This document shows positions 25,416 to 34,516 of a stretch of 64,000 nucleotides of DNA, in pieces. Source of the stretch: an uncultured Flavobacteriaceae bacterium (lineage in GTDB: Bacteria; Bacteroidota; Bacteroidia; Flavobacteriales; Flavobacteriaceae); the NCBI GenBank assembly GCA_947500575.1, contig CANMSI010000002.1:496001-560000 (forward strand), in the 5' to 3' direction. The position numbers were made by a program, and so were the translations under genes. Below the pieces are notes generated by a model. The model ran no database searches and was not told the DNA's origin. It saw nothing but the letters and a program-made list of their open reading frames with translations. Position 1 is the first letter of the stretch, and every line of letters starts with the position of its first letter.

Positions 25416-26372
25416 ATGGTTATGAGCGGTATTCCAAGTGTAGATCTTTCAGATTTTTTATCTGGAGATGAAAAGAGAAAAGAAAAATTCATAAATGAGA
25501 TTGGTAGTGCTTTTGAAGAAATTGGTTTTGTTGCGCTAAGTGGGCACTTCTTGTCAGAAACCTTAGTAACGAATTTATATGAAGAAATAAAGAACTTCTT
25601 TCATCTTCCGCAAGAGGTTAAAGACTCTTATGAGATTGAAGGTATCGGAGGTCAACGAGGCTATACTTCTTTTGGGAAAGAGCATGCAAAGGGAAGAAAA
25701 GAAGGAGATTTAAAGGAATTTTGGCATTTTGGACAGTATGTAGAAAACGATGCCAAGCTTGCAGCAGAATACCCAGCAAATGTTACTGTTTCCGAACTTT
25801 CCAACTTCAACGAAGTAGGCAAAGAAACCTATAAAATGTTGGAAAAAACGGCACAGTATGTTTTAAGAGCCCTTGCCTTGCATTTGGATTTGGAAGAAAC
25901 CTACTTTGATGAATGGATTAAAAATGGAAATTCTATTTTGAGACCCATTCATTATCCACCCATTAGTTCTGAACCAAAAAATGCGGTACGTGCGGCCGCC
26001 CATGGAGATATTAATTTAATAACCTTGCTCATGGGGGCACATGGTAAAGGCTTACAAGTACAGAACCATGAAGGAGAATGGGTAGATGCGATTGCCCAAC
26101 CAGATCAATTAATGATTAACGTTGGTGATATGCTTTCGCGCCTTACCAACAATAAATTAAAATCTACCATCCATCAAGTTGTAAACCCACCAAAAGAGCT
26201 TTGGGGGACTTCTAGGTATTCTGTTCCCTTTTTTATGCATCCGGTAGGTGAAATGTCTTTAAATTGTCTAGAACATTGCATAGATGAAGACAATCCAAAG
26301 CAATTTGAAGATATTACCGCAGGTGAATTTTTGCACGAACGTCTGATTGAGTTAGGTCTAATTAAAAAATAA
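25416..26372 (+). CDS. isopenicillin N synthase-like 2-oxoglutarate/Fe(II) dioxygenase
   Basis: The 318-residue double-stranded beta-helix enzyme has the DIOX_N N-terminal region (IPSVDLSDF) and an intact iron triad: His196 and Asp198 in AAHGDINL and His253 in TIHQV. The 2-oxoglutarate-binding RYS motif is Arg267-x-Ser269. It is cytosolic and of normal length. The family oxidises small molecules from amino acids to hormones, and the substrate is unknown here. In many Flavobacteriaceae a closely similar gene lies near the branched-chain E1, as here. Divergent transcription leaves a 126-bp intergenic region. Confidence 0.88.
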   Translation: MVMSGIPSVDLSDFLSGDEKRKEKFINEIGSAFEEIGFVALSGHFLSETLVTNLYEEIKNFFHLPQEVKDSYEIEGIGGQRGYTSFGKEHAKGRKEGDLKEFWHFGQYVENDAKLAAEYPANVTVSELSNFNEVGKETYKMLEKTAQYVLRALALHLDLEETYFDEWIKNGNSILRPIHYPPISSEPKNAVRAAAHGDINLITLLMGAHGKGLQVQNHEGEWVDAIAQPDQLMINVGDMLSRLTNNKLKSTIHQVVNPPKELWGTSRYSVPFFMHPVGEMSLNCLEHCIDEDNPKQFEDITAGEFLHERLIELGLIKK

Positions 26373-26376
26373 TATT

Positions 26377-26751
26377 GTGATTCTATTAAACCAAATAGGT
26401 CCTTGGAGTTACGCTCAAGGACCAAACCCACTTTACATAATTGGTACAATGCTCGGTCTCCTTATCTGCAGTATGCTATTCCATAGAGTCTTAACCTTCT
26501 TTACAATACCAAAGAGCCAGAAAGAAACATTCTCAAAACCCATATACCGTAGCTTAGATATTTTACAATTGGAAAAACCTGGGCTTTTAAATAACTCCTT
26601 AGAAGGGGGGATAGAAGTTATCCCAGTTGGTAATGAACGTAAGCTATCTATATGGAACAAAATAATGATCCTAATATTGGTAATTACATTTATTTTGGTG
26701 CGAATGGACGAATTTTTAAGTTTCGATTTTATTTATTATAATACATTTTAA
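26377..26751 (+). CDS. small membrane protein, unknown
   Basis: The 124-residue protein has two hydrophobic helices (about residues 18-42 and 93-110) joined by a polar middle part. It starts at a GTG 4 bp after the dioxygenase stop, with the first methionine codon only after the start of helix 1, so the GTG start is preferred. It is followed by the SUI1-family gene after 8 bp. I do not recognise a family. The spacing implies cotranscription with both neighbours. Confidence 0.6.
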   Translation: MILLNQIGPWSYAQGPNPLYIIGTMLGLLICSMLFHRVLTFFTIPKSQKETFSKPIYRSLDILQLEKPGLLNNSLEGGIEVIPVGNERKLSIWNKIMILILVITFILVRMDEFLSFDFIYYNTF

Positions 26752-26759
26752 TGTGAACC

Positions 26760-27089
26760 ATGGATTTACAAGACCAACTAAAAAATCTATTCCCAGATCA
26801 TAAGTCAGAAGCACCGGCAGAAACTTCGGATAAAAAAGAACAAATTTGGATGCAAGAAGATCCTATTATTTGTAAATACGAAAAGCGAAAAGGAAAACCA
26901 ATTACCATTTTAGAGGGCTACACAGGCGCTGATGCCGACTTTAAAATCCTCGCTAAAGAGTTGAAAACAACACTGGGTGTTGGAGGGAGTTTCAAGAATA
27001 ATCAAATCATTATTCAAGGAGATTACAGAAATAAAATTATGGAGCTTCTAAAACAAAAAGGTTTTAAGGTAAAACGCGTGGGAGGATAA
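26760..27089 (+). CDS. SUI1/eIF1-family translation factor (YciH-like)
   Basis: The 109-residue protein has the SUI1 fold signature in its C-terminal two thirds: EKRKGKPITILEGYTGADADFKILAKELKTTLGVGGSFKNN followed in the same strand order by QIIIQGDY and a last helix-strand with KQKGFKVKRVGG. Bacterial homologues such as E. coli YciH affect initiation fidelity. The first 35 residues are acidic and likely disordered. It lies 8 bp after a membrane-protein gene. Its homologues in Bacteroidota are conserved and intact. Confidence 0.88.
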   Translation: MDLQDQLKNLFPDHKSEAPAETSDKKEQIWMQEDPIICKYEKRKGKPITILEGYTGADADFKILAKELKTTLGVGGSFKNNQIIIQGDYRNKIMELLKQKGFKVKRVGG

Positions 27090-27247
27090 TCCTCAATTTA
27101 CTTATAATCAAATACTTATATAGCAAAATACATTCCTTAGAAATATGCCCATAGTATCGCAACCTTAGGATTTTTGTTAATTTGTTTTGGTTTATTTCAA
27201 CTAAACATTACTTTTAATTTACCAACCACACCTAAACAACGACTACT

Positions 27248-28180
27248 ATGAGTTCTCTTCTACATATAACAAATGGAGATGCTTTTACTACAAGGCTAAA
27301 TTCCATGGGACTTAAGGGTGATATTATCACCTGGAGGGAAATGCTATGTGAAGGTAAAACACTTACCAATGTTGGAAGTGAATCTTTTTGGAAAACTAGA
27401 TTTGATTTTTTTCATAAAAATTACAAAGTATCCAAATCCACATTTATAGAGCGTACTTTAAAAGAGTACAGATCACTTTGCAATCACAAACAACAAGATC
27501 AAATTGTATTGTGGTTTGAGTATGATTTGTTTTGCCAAGTTAATATGCTTGCAGTGATTAGCTGGTTAAAAGCAAATAGAAGACATGCAGAAATTTCTTT
27601 GGTTTGTAGTGGAAAAGAAGATGAAACCGATCATTTATATGCCTTGAACGATTTAACTACAGATCAACTACATAGCCTATATGAAAATAGAATCATCCTT
27701 ACACAAGATGATATTGAATATGCAGATTACGTATGGCAGTTATATTGTAGTGACAATCCAATTCGATTAGAGAATCTAACCGATTTCAATAACTATCAAT
27801 TTTCATATTTAGCAGAAGCTTTGCAAGCGCATTTAAAACGTTTTCCATCCATTAAGAACGGTTTAAATTTAATGGAAAATGACATACTGCAACTTGCCAT
27901 AAATAAAAAGCCAGCTACAAAAAAAGAGCTCTTAGGTACCATTTTGAAAAATCAAGGTTTTTACGGTTTTGGAGATATGCAATACCAACGGGCTGTATCT
28001 CGTTTAAAACCGCTGTTCACCTCTTTCAACCCTGTAAGAGTATCCAAAAAAGGAAAGGAAATTTTGGATGGAAAAAACAACTATTATTCTAGCCTCAGAG
28101 ACAAGGAAGTATATCTTGGCGGAGCATTGAAATATAATTTCTTATACAATACTGCATCAGACAGAATCTTAAAATTATAG
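27248..28180 (+). CDS. DUF1835 domain-containing protein
   Basis: The 310-residue cytosolic protein begins with the DUF1835 pattern: LHITNGDAFTTRL, GLKGDIITWREMLCEG and the mid-domain IVLWFEYDLFCQVNML. The C-terminal third (KKPATKKELLGTIL, then GDMQYQRAVSRLKPLF) resembles a winged-helix of the DUF3658 sort. Function is unknown experimentally. It is followed after 1 bp by a nucleoside phosphorylase and then by a substrate-binding-like protein, so the three form an operon. Confidence 0.85.
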   Translation: MSSLLHITNGDAFTTRLNSMGLKGDIITWREMLCEGKTLTNVGSESFWKTRFDFFHKNYKVSKSTFIERTLKEYRSLCNHKQQDQIVLWFEYDLFCQVNMLAVISWLKANRRHAEISLVCSGKEDETDHLYALNDLTTDQLHSLYENRIILTQDDIEYADYVWQLYCSDNPIRLENLTDFNNYQFSYLAEALQAHLKRFPSIKNGLNLMENDILQLAINKKPATKKELLGTILKNQGFYGFGDMQYQRAVSRLKPLFTSFNPVRVSKKGKEILDGKNNYYSSLRDKEVYLGGALKYNFLYNTASDRILKL

Positions 28181-28181
28181 G

Positions 28182-29051
28182 ATGCAGCTGAGCAAATCTG
28201 AACTGATCATCAATGCTGATCAGAGTATTTACCATCTAAATTTACGACCCACAGATATTGCGCAAACCATTATTACCGTAGGCGATCCCGATAGAGTTTC
28301 AGATGTTTCAGCACACTTTGATACCATTGAAATAAAAAAAGCCAAACGAGAGTTCGTTACACATACAGGTACCATGAACGGAAAACGTTTAAGTGTTATT
28401 TCTACAGGCATTGGAACCGACAATATAGATATTGTATTGAATGAATTGGATGCATTGGTAAATATTGACTTTAGCAGCAGGTCTGTTAAACCTATTAAAA
28501 CTAGCTTGGATATTGTGCGTATAGGAACTTCGGGTGCTATTCAACCCACAATTCCAATAGACTCTTTTCTAATAAGTACCTATGCCATTGGTTTTGATAG
28601 TCTCTTGCATTTTTATAAGAGTGACCACATACAGCATTCGGAGGTGCAAGAAGCATTTAAAAAACATACACATTGGAATCCTCATAAGTCTACTCCCTAT
28701 GTCGTAAAATACAATTTGCAACTGGGTGAAAAATTACAATCAAATAAGGTAATTCAGGGATTTACAGCCACCAACGTAGGTTTTTATGGGCCTCAAGGGC
28801 GTAAATTACGTCTGCAAACAGAAGATGAAAATCTTAACGCGAAATTGGCGTCTTTTGAGTATCAAGGAAAGCAAATTACCAACCTAGAAATGGAAACTTC
28901 TGGAATTTATGGACTTGCTACCTTATTAGGGCATAGAGCAGCTTCTATGAATTGTATTCTAGCCAATAGAAGTACGGGAGAATTCTCCAAGAACCCACAA
29001 AAAGCGGTTGACCAACTCATAGCATATACTTTAGAAAGATTAACCAATTAA
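28182..29051 (+). CDS. nucleoside phosphorylase (uridine phosphorylase-like)
   Basis: The 289-residue protein has the PNP/UDP phosphorylase type I fold. Near the N-terminus, TVGDPDRVSDV matches the GDPxR phosphate site. Next come STGIGTDNIDIVLNEL and VRIGTSGAIQP, and the purine/pyrimidine-ribose site is in NLEMETSGIYGLA (the MExxGhy signature). It should phosphorolyse a nucleoside to base and ribose-1-phosphate. It is 1 bp after the DUF1835 gene and 7 bp before a substrate-binding-like protein. Base specificity is not settled. Confidence 0.87.
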   Translation: MQLSKSELIINADQSIYHLNLRPTDIAQTIITVGDPDRVSDVSAHFDTIEIKKAKREFVTHTGTMNGKRLSVISTGIGTDNIDIVLNELDALVNIDFSSRSVKPIKTSLDIVRIGTSGAIQPTIPIDSFLISTYAIGFDSLLHFYKSDHIQHSEVQEAFKKHTHWNPHKSTPYVVKYNLQLGEKLQSNKVIQGFTATNVGFYGPQGRKLRLQTEDENLNAKLASFEYQGKQITNLEMETSGIYGLATLLGHRAASMNCILANRSTGEFSKNPQKAVDQLIAYTLERLTN

Positions 29052-29058
29052 TGGCCAT

Positions 29059-29904
29059 ATGAAAGAAGTACGCATCATAGGAGTCCCTGAACATTTCAAT
29101 CTTCCTTGGCATTTGGCCATTGAAGAAGGAGCCTTTAAAGACCGAGGTATTGATTTACAATGGACCGATATTCCTGAGGGAACAGGAAGAATGTGCCAGA
29201 TGCTAGAAAATAAGGAGGCAGATATTGCTATTATCTTAACAGAGGGAATTGTAAAAAGTATTACAGAAGGAAACCCTGTAAAAATTGCGCAAGAATACAT
29301 TGCTACACCCTTACGCTGGGGCATCCATGTATCTGCACAAAGTGCCTATAAACATATTGCTGAACTCCAAAAAACCAAGGCAGCCATTAGTCGTTTTGGC
29401 AGTGGCAGTCACTTAATGGCCTATGTGCATGCTCAAAATGAGGGTTGGGATACCCAAGCATTGGCTTTTGAGGTCATTCATAATTTAGAGGGAGCCGTAG
29501 ATAGTTTAACAGCAGGCAATGCCGACTATTTTATGTGGGAACATTTTACTACGAAACCATTGGTAGACCAAGGAATTTTTAGACGTTTGGGAGACTGCCC
29601 TACCCCTTGGCCTTGTTTTGTGATCGCTGTGAATAATGATTTTAGTTCAAAACATGCGCCCATTTTAAAGCATATTTTGGAGGTTATTAACCTCTACACT
29701 TCGGATTTTAAATCAATTCCAAGCATTGATAGAACATTGGCAAATGCGTATGGGCAGCAATTAGAAGATATTAAAGAATGGTTAGCAATAACTAGGTGGA
29801 GTCAGCAACAACTTCCAGAAGAAGTATTGCGCACTGTTCAAGAAAAACTCAGTTCCCTGGAACTAATCAGCAAAAAATTAGATACTGCTGCTATTTTATT
29901 ATAG
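29059..29904 (+). CDS. substrate-binding-protein-like fold without signal peptide
   Basis: The 281-residue protein resembles NMT1/THI5-like or nitrate/taurine-type periplasmic binding proteins (GVPEHFNLPWHLAIEEGAF, then GTGRMCQMLENKEADIAI, then SRFGSGSHLMAY and a closing hinge). It begins directly at the first strand of the fold and has no signal peptide or lipobox, so it should be cytosolic. No ABC permease or ATPase is nearby. It may be an enzyme or ligand sensor, as in the THI5 branch, rather than a transporter part. It is the third gene of an operon with DUF1835 and a nucleoside phosphorylase. Confidence 0.8.
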   Translation: MKEVRIIGVPEHFNLPWHLAIEEGAFKDRGIDLQWTDIPEGTGRMCQMLENKEADIAIILTEGIVKSITEGNPVKIAQEYIATPLRWGIHVSAQSAYKHIAELQKTKAAISRFGSGSHLMAYVHAQNEGWDTQALAFEVIHNLEGAVDSLTAGNADYFMWEHFTTKPLVDQGIFRRLGDCPTPWPCFVIAVNNDFSSKHAPILKHILEVINLYTSDFKSIPSIDRTLANAYGQQLEDIKEWLAITRWSQQQLPEEVLRTVQEKLSSLELISKKLDTAAILL

Positions 29905-29926
29905 CAAAGAATAGAATAAAAAAGTA

Positions 29927-30337
29927 TTACCAAGTAAAATGTCTCTTAATAAGATTGGAAAACTTGATATCTGAAAGAGGTTTTTGAATATACTCTGCCA
30001 CATATGGGTTTTTCCTTGCCATTATCATATCTTCCTCCTCTTTACTAATGGTAATCATCACAATAACAATTTGTTCTTTTACATGTTCTGGGACCATATG
30101 CTCGTAGGAATCCAAGAAATCCCAACCGTCCATTACCGGCATCTTAATATCTAGGATAATAAGGCAAGGTGTAATTAAGTTATGATGAATATGCTCTAGG
30201 GCCTCTTTTCCATTGAGGGTAATATCTACCTCAATGTTGAGCCCCAAATGATCAATGAATATTTTGTTCAGAAAATTATTCGAGTGATCATCATCTACCA
30301 ATAAGATAGATCTTAATTTAGAGGAATTTGTAGACAA
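29927..30337 (-). CDS. single-domain response regulator
   Basis: The 136-residue receiver domain shows the acidic cluster VDDDHSN, the phospho-acceptor Asp in LIILDIKMPVMDGW, a Thr/Ser switch in VMITIS and the Lys in YIQKPLS. There is no output domain. It would receive a phosphoryl group from a histidine kinase elsewhere and signal by protein contact or act as a phosphate sink. It converges with the substrate-binding-like gene (22 bp) and has no kinase neighbour in this window. Confidence 0.9.
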   Translation of the reverse strand: MSTNSSKLRSILLVDDDHSNNFLNKIFIDHLGLNIEVDITLNGKEALEHIHHNLITPCLIILDIKMPVMDGWDFLDSYEHMVPEHVKEQIVIVMITISKEEEDMIMARKNPYVAEYIQKPLSDIKFSNLIKRHFTW

Positions 30338-30440
30338 TGTATGGTTAATACGTTAGTTTGTATTGTAAATGTAGTAATTTTCTTAACTAAGTAGTTGTTA
30401 AATACGTATAAAAAAATAACAATTACCTACTTTATTTTAT

Positions 30441-31106
30441 CTACCAGTTAATTTCTACCTTATTCAAACTTCTCAAAATCGCATTACATTTACTAAAATG
30501 TTGATTCCCAAACCAGAAACCTCTATTAGCGCTTAAGGGCGATGGATGCCCAGAACTCAGTATTTTATGTTTGGCAGTGTCTATTAATTTGGCTTTTTTC
30601 CTCGCAAAGCCTCCCCAAAGCATAAAAACCACCTCTTCTTTCTCTTCAGATATCTTCTTTATGACCGCATCTGTAAAAACTTCCCATCCTTTTTTTTGGT
30701 GACTCCCTGCCTCATGTGCTCTCACGGTAAGTGTAGCATTTAACAATAACACTCCTTGTTTCGCCCAGCGTTCCAGATTGCCACTTTGTGGATACGGGGT
30801 ACCTATGTCTGTTTCTATTTCTTTAAAAATATTAATTAAAGAAGGAGGGTGAGGCACCCCATCGTTTACGGAGAAACACAAACCATTAGCTTGGTTATGA
30901 TTGTGATACGGGTCTTGCCCTATAATCACCACTTTCGTGGCTCCAAACGTACTATGGTTAAAAGCAGCGAAAATATCGCTTCCTTTGGGATAACAGCTAT
31001 GGTTTTGGTATTCGTCTTTTACAAATTGAACCAACGAAGAAAAATAGGGTTGTTGAAACTCAGCAGCCAATAGTTGCTTCCAACTCTCATGAATATTGAT
31101 GTTCAT
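30441..31106 (-). CDS. ung: uracil-DNA glycosylase
   Basis: The 221-residue family-1 UDG has the catalytic GQDPYH motif (IGQDPYHNHNQANGLCFS), the LLLNATLTV strand, and the DNA-intercalation loop HPSPLSANRGFWF. These are complete. It excises uracil from DNA. I use the ATG at 31106 (MNINIHESWKQ), a typical family start, instead of the in-frame TTG and GTG upstream. It is alone, diverging from the gene at 31216 and with about 100 bp to the response-regulator gene. Confidence 0.95.
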   Translation of the reverse strand: MNINIHESWKQLLAAEFQQPYFSSLVQFVKDEYQNHSCYPKGSDIFAAFNHSTFGATKVVIIGQDPYHNHNQANGLCFSVNDGVPHPPSLINIFKEIETDIGTPYPQSGNLERWAKQGVLLLNATLTVRAHEAGSHQKKGWEVFTDAVIKKISEEKEEVVFMLWGGFARKKAKLIDTAKHKILSSGHPSPLSANRGFWFGNQHFSKCNAILRSLNKVEINW

Positions 31107-31215
31107 ATGTACTTCTGCGAATTTATTTTTCACCAACGAACAAAAATAACCATAATTACCTACTATTTATTTAAGTATGTTTTAAATTGCAATTTGTAAA
31201 TGAATTATATTAATA

Positions 31216-32217
31216 ATGTCAAAAAGTATAAAAAAAATGAGTCTTTCGTTGGGTGCTATCTTACTAATTTTACTAGGCACATTTTTAAGCTGGCTTTCGA
31301 ATGAGAAATCAAGCAAAAAATACGAAGAAAGCTTAGAAAAAATTGAAAAATATCAAGCAGAAAACAAACTCAAAGGTAATCTCAAATTAAAACTTAAAAA
31401 AAATAAAACCTATAAAATTCGTATTGGCACAAATCTTCTAGTTTTAAGAAAGAAGCAATTAGAACAGGGGGTCTCTCTTGTAGAGGATAATTATAAAAAT
31501 ACACTATTGGGTGCTAAATTAATTAATGATTCATTAATGATCAATGGCGTTTTTTACGATCTTGATGGCAACTTGGTTGGGGAAATAAAAAACAGTAAAT
31601 GGGGCATAAACAGCCAGAATTACTCTTCAATAAATTACGATGATAGTGGATTAGAAGTACTTGACAACCGAGGACATGTAGCATTGCAACTAACCTTTGA
31701 GGATGATATTTTAGAAGTTAAAGGGATAATGGTCTATAAGGATGGGTTTCTAATAATTAATGACCACAACTTCAAGACGGTTACTTTTTTGGATTCAGAA
31801 CTGGATAAAAAAGTGAACTATTTTTCGAATCGGATTCCAAGGAAATTTGAACATATTGGAAAAAATTACCTTGGTAAAAGAGTTTCTGACAAATCAGCGG
31901 TTGCTGAAAATATAAATGTTTCTAACGTAAGTAAAATAGAATTGATGCAATTAGCAAAAAGTAAGATCAAGTTGCTGGAGAAACATGTCCAAAAAATAAA
32001 AAATGCAGATAAAAAACTTACAACGACATTTGACAAGGAAGAGTTCTTACAATCCATAAATGAAATCATGCCGATTTCAGGGAACATGTATACCCATCAA
32101 TTTTCCCAATCCATCAAGAATTGTCAAAAAGGGTTATACCTGAAAGAAATTTTGCCGAAATTAAAAATCATTACAAAAATCCAGAGATTCCTCTACCCAG
32201 CGCTGAAATTTTATTAA
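31216..32217 (+). CDS. membrane-anchored hypothetical protein, possible 3' frameshift
   Basis: The 333-residue protein has one N-terminal transmembrane helix (about residues 9-28), a Lys-rich coiled segment, then beta-rich repeats (INGVFYDLDGNLVGEIKNSKW). I recognise no family. Its last 25 residues are odd: KEILPKLKIITKIQRFLYPALKFY is basic and unlike the rest. In the -1 frame after about 32062-32130 the DNA stays open to a TAG at 32253 and encodes a more typical helical end (for example KNHYKNPEIPLPS). The gene may therefore carry a frameshift near its 3' end. It stands alone. Confidence 0.6.
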   Translation: MSKSIKKMSLSLGAILLILLGTFLSWLSNEKSSKKYEESLEKIEKYQAENKLKGNLKLKLKKNKTYKIRIGTNLLVLRKKQLEQGVSLVEDNYKNTLLGAKLINDSLMINGVFYDLDGNLVGEIKNSKWGINSQNYSSINYDDSGLEVLDNRGHVALQLTFEDDILEVKGIMVYKDGFLIINDHNFKTVTFLDSELDKKVNYFSNRIPRKFEHIGKNYLGKRVSDKSAVAENINVSNVSKIELMQLAKSKIKLLEKHVQKIKNADKKLTTTFDKEEFLQSINEIMPISGNMYTHQFSQSIKNCQKGLYLKEILPKLKIITKIQRFLYPALKFY

Positions 32218-32317
32218 AAGATTTCAAAATACTTCTTGAACAATACTCTAATTAGAATTCATAGAATCGTTCCTAAACGCCATTAATTCTAATTATTTTA
32301 AGTATATCAAAACTACG

Positions 32318-32325
32318 TACCTTTG
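32318..32325 (+). promoter_or_regulatory. -7 promoter element for the mutS2-like gene
   Basis: TACCTTTG is a perfect match to TAnnTTTG, 19 bp upstream of the ATG. A T-rich tract near 32297 may be a weak -33 region. Confidence 0.55.
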
Positions 32326-32344
32326 CGATCGATTAATAGCTAAG

Positions 32345-34516
32345 ATGGCAAAGATACATGCAAAAACCCTTGAAGACCTAGAATTTCATTCGGTTCTAGA
32401 ACAGCTCTCCCTTCGTTGCAATACGGAATTGGGAAAAACAAGAGCATTGTCTATTATACCATTTAGTGAGAAAGAAGCAGTATTGGTACTGCTTGGAGAA
32501 ACCTCTGAATACCTTTCTTCTTTTACGAATGATAATCGCATTCCCAATCACAGTTTCGATGCCATTGATAAGGAATTAAAATTATTGAAGATAGAAAATA
32601 CCACCCTGGAACTGAGTGGTTTTCGAAAAATAGGTGGTATTTGTAATACCATTGCATTGCATAAGAAGTTCTTTAAAAAATTTAAAGAATATTACCCCTT
32701 GCTTTTTAATGCTTCGGAAGCAGTTGCTTTACAGACAGAAATTCCCACTCAGATTGATGCTATTATTGATCGGTTTGGAGAGGTAAAAGATAAGGCATCG
32801 GATACCCTATGGCAGATCCGAAAGGAAATGCATGCGGTAAAAGGAAAAATTAGCCAGAGTTTTGGCGCAGCACTTAGCAAATACAATTCGGCAGAATACC
32901 TAGATGATATCCGAGAATCCGTTGTGGATAATCGCAGAGTACTTGCCGTAAAGGCCATGTATCGGAAAAAGATTAAGGGTGCTGTTATGGGAGCCTCTAA
33001 AACCGGTACTATTGTTTTTATAGAACCCGAAACTTCGCTTCAATATAGCAGGGCACTCAATAATTTGTTGTTTGATGAAAAAGAGGAAATACAACGCATT
33101 TTAAATGAGCTTACCGCCTTAATAAGACCCTATGCTCCTCTCCTATCTGATTATCAAGAATTTTTAGCGCATATAGATCTTACGGCGGCGAAGGCAAAAT
33201 ATGCTTCTGAAATGAATGCAGTAAAGCCAGCCATAAAAGATGCAAAAGAATTGCACTTAAGAGATGCCTACCACCCATTGCTCTACCTTACCAATAAACA
33301 TGCAAATTTAAAAACCCATCCACAGACCATTTCCTTGTATCCAGAAAATAGGATTATTGTTATTTCCGGACCCAATGCTGGCGGTAAAAGTATTACCCTA
33401 AAAACTATTGGTCTATTGCAGGTAATGTTGCAAAGCGGACTCTTAATTCCGGTGCATGAACGCAGTTCGGTCTGCCTGTTCAACAAAATTTTGACCGATA
33501 TTGGGGACAACCAATCTATAGAAAATCATTTAAGCACCTATAGCTATCGCCTAAAAAACATGAATAGCTTCTTAAAAAAGTGCGATAAAAACACCTTGTT
33601 CCTCATTGATGAATTTGGTACTGGAAGCGACCCAGAGTTGGGCGGTGCCCTCGCAGAAATATTTTTGGAAGTCTTCTATGAGCGTGGTGCCTATGGCGTG
33701 ATTACTACACATTATGCCAATCTAAAACTATTGGCGAATGAACTTCCCCATGCTACCAATGCTAATATGTTGTTCAATGGGAAAACATTGGAACCCACCT
33801 ACCAACTGATTTTGGGGCAGGCTGGTAGTTCTTTTACTTTTGAGGTGGCACAAAAAAATGGCATTCCATATAGCCTTATTAACAAGGCAAAAAAGAAAAT
33901 AGAACGGGGCAAAGTACGTTTTGATGCTACCATAGCGAAGTTACAGAAAGAACGAAGCAAAATGGCGCAGACGGGTTCTAGGCTGCAAGAAGAAGAAGTG
34001 AAGGCAAGAGAGGAAGCTAGGCGTTTGGAAAGCCTAAACACCAAAATAAAATCCAAGCTAGAGAACTATCAGGAATTGTACGACCATAACCAACGGATGA
34101 TTTACTTGGGTAACAAAGTAAATATGGTGGCCGAGCGTTATTTTCAAGACAATAAAAAACGAGCATTGGTTTCGGAACTTATCCGTATTGTGGAAACAGA
34201 AAATAGCAAACGCAAAAAGAAATCTGCGAAAGAAGTAAAAGAACAGCGACAGAAAAAGGCGAAGGTTGCCCAAGAAGTACAGGAGAAAGTAAAGGTAATA
34301 AGAGTAGAAAAGAAAAAAGCTCAAAAGAAGGCGGAGATTAAAAAAAAGAACGCTCCCAGACCTGTATTTAAAATTGGAGACCGAGTGCGTTTAAATGATG
34401 GGAAGGCTGTTGGAAGTATAGATAGTCTGGAAAAAAATAAAGCGGTAGTAAATTATGGAATGTTTACGACTAATGTACATATAGACCAGTTAGAATTGGT
34501 AGAAGCTAAGAAGTAA
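32345..34516 (+). CDS. MutS2-like endonuclease/ATPase
   Basis: The 723-residue protein has the MutS2 plan: an N-terminal core domain beginning KTLEDLEFHSVLEQL, then the ABC ATPase with Walker A GPNAGGKS (about residue 343), Q-loop, signature-region LSTYSYRL, Walker B LFLIDEFGTGSDPELG and a His switch THYANL. After the ATPase comes a long Lys/Glu coiled coil (residues about 530-670) and a KOW-like end (FKIGDRVRLNDGKAVGSI). A C-terminal Smr nuclease domain is absent, as in many Bacteroidota homologues. The role is probably suppression of recombination or ribosome rescue, as debated for the family. Confidence 0.88.
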   Translation: MAKIHAKTLEDLEFHSVLEQLSLRCNTELGKTRALSIIPFSEKEAVLVLLGETSEYLSSFTNDNRIPNHSFDAIDKELKLLKIENTTLELSGFRKIGGICNTIALHKKFFKKFKEYYPLLFNASEAVALQTEIPTQIDAIIDRFGEVKDKASDTLWQIRKEMHAVKGKISQSFGAALSKYNSAEYLDDIRESVVDNRRVLAVKAMYRKKIKGAVMGASKTGTIVFIEPETSLQYSRALNNLLFDEKEEIQRILNELTALIRPYAPLLSDYQEFLAHIDLTAAKAKYASEMNAVKPAIKDAKELHLRDAYHPLLYLTNKHANLKTHPQTISLYPENRIIVISGPNAGGKSITLKTIGLLQVMLQSGLLIPVHERSSVCLFNKILTDIGDNQSIENHLSTYSYRLKNMNSFLKKCDKNTLFLIDEFGTGSDPELGGALAEIFLEVFYERGAYGVITTHYANLKLLANELPHATNANMLFNGKTLEPTYQLILGQAGSSFTFEVAQKNGIPYSLINKAKKKIERGKVRFDATIAKLQKERSKMAQTGSRLQEEEVKAREEARRLESLNTKIKSKLENYQELYDHNQRMIYLGNKVNMVAERYFQDNKKRALVSELIRIVETENSKRKKKSAKEVKEQRQKKAKVAQEVQEKVKVIRVEKKKAQKKAEIKKKNAPRPVFKIGDRVRLNDGKAVGSIDSLEKNKAVVNYGMFTTNVHIDQLELVEAKK

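Noticed and set aside
32125..32133. Programmed -1 frameshift heptamer at CAAAAAGGG
   Set aside because: In the reading frame it is CAA AAA GGG, not the X XXY YYZ slippery pattern, so programmed slippage is not supported.
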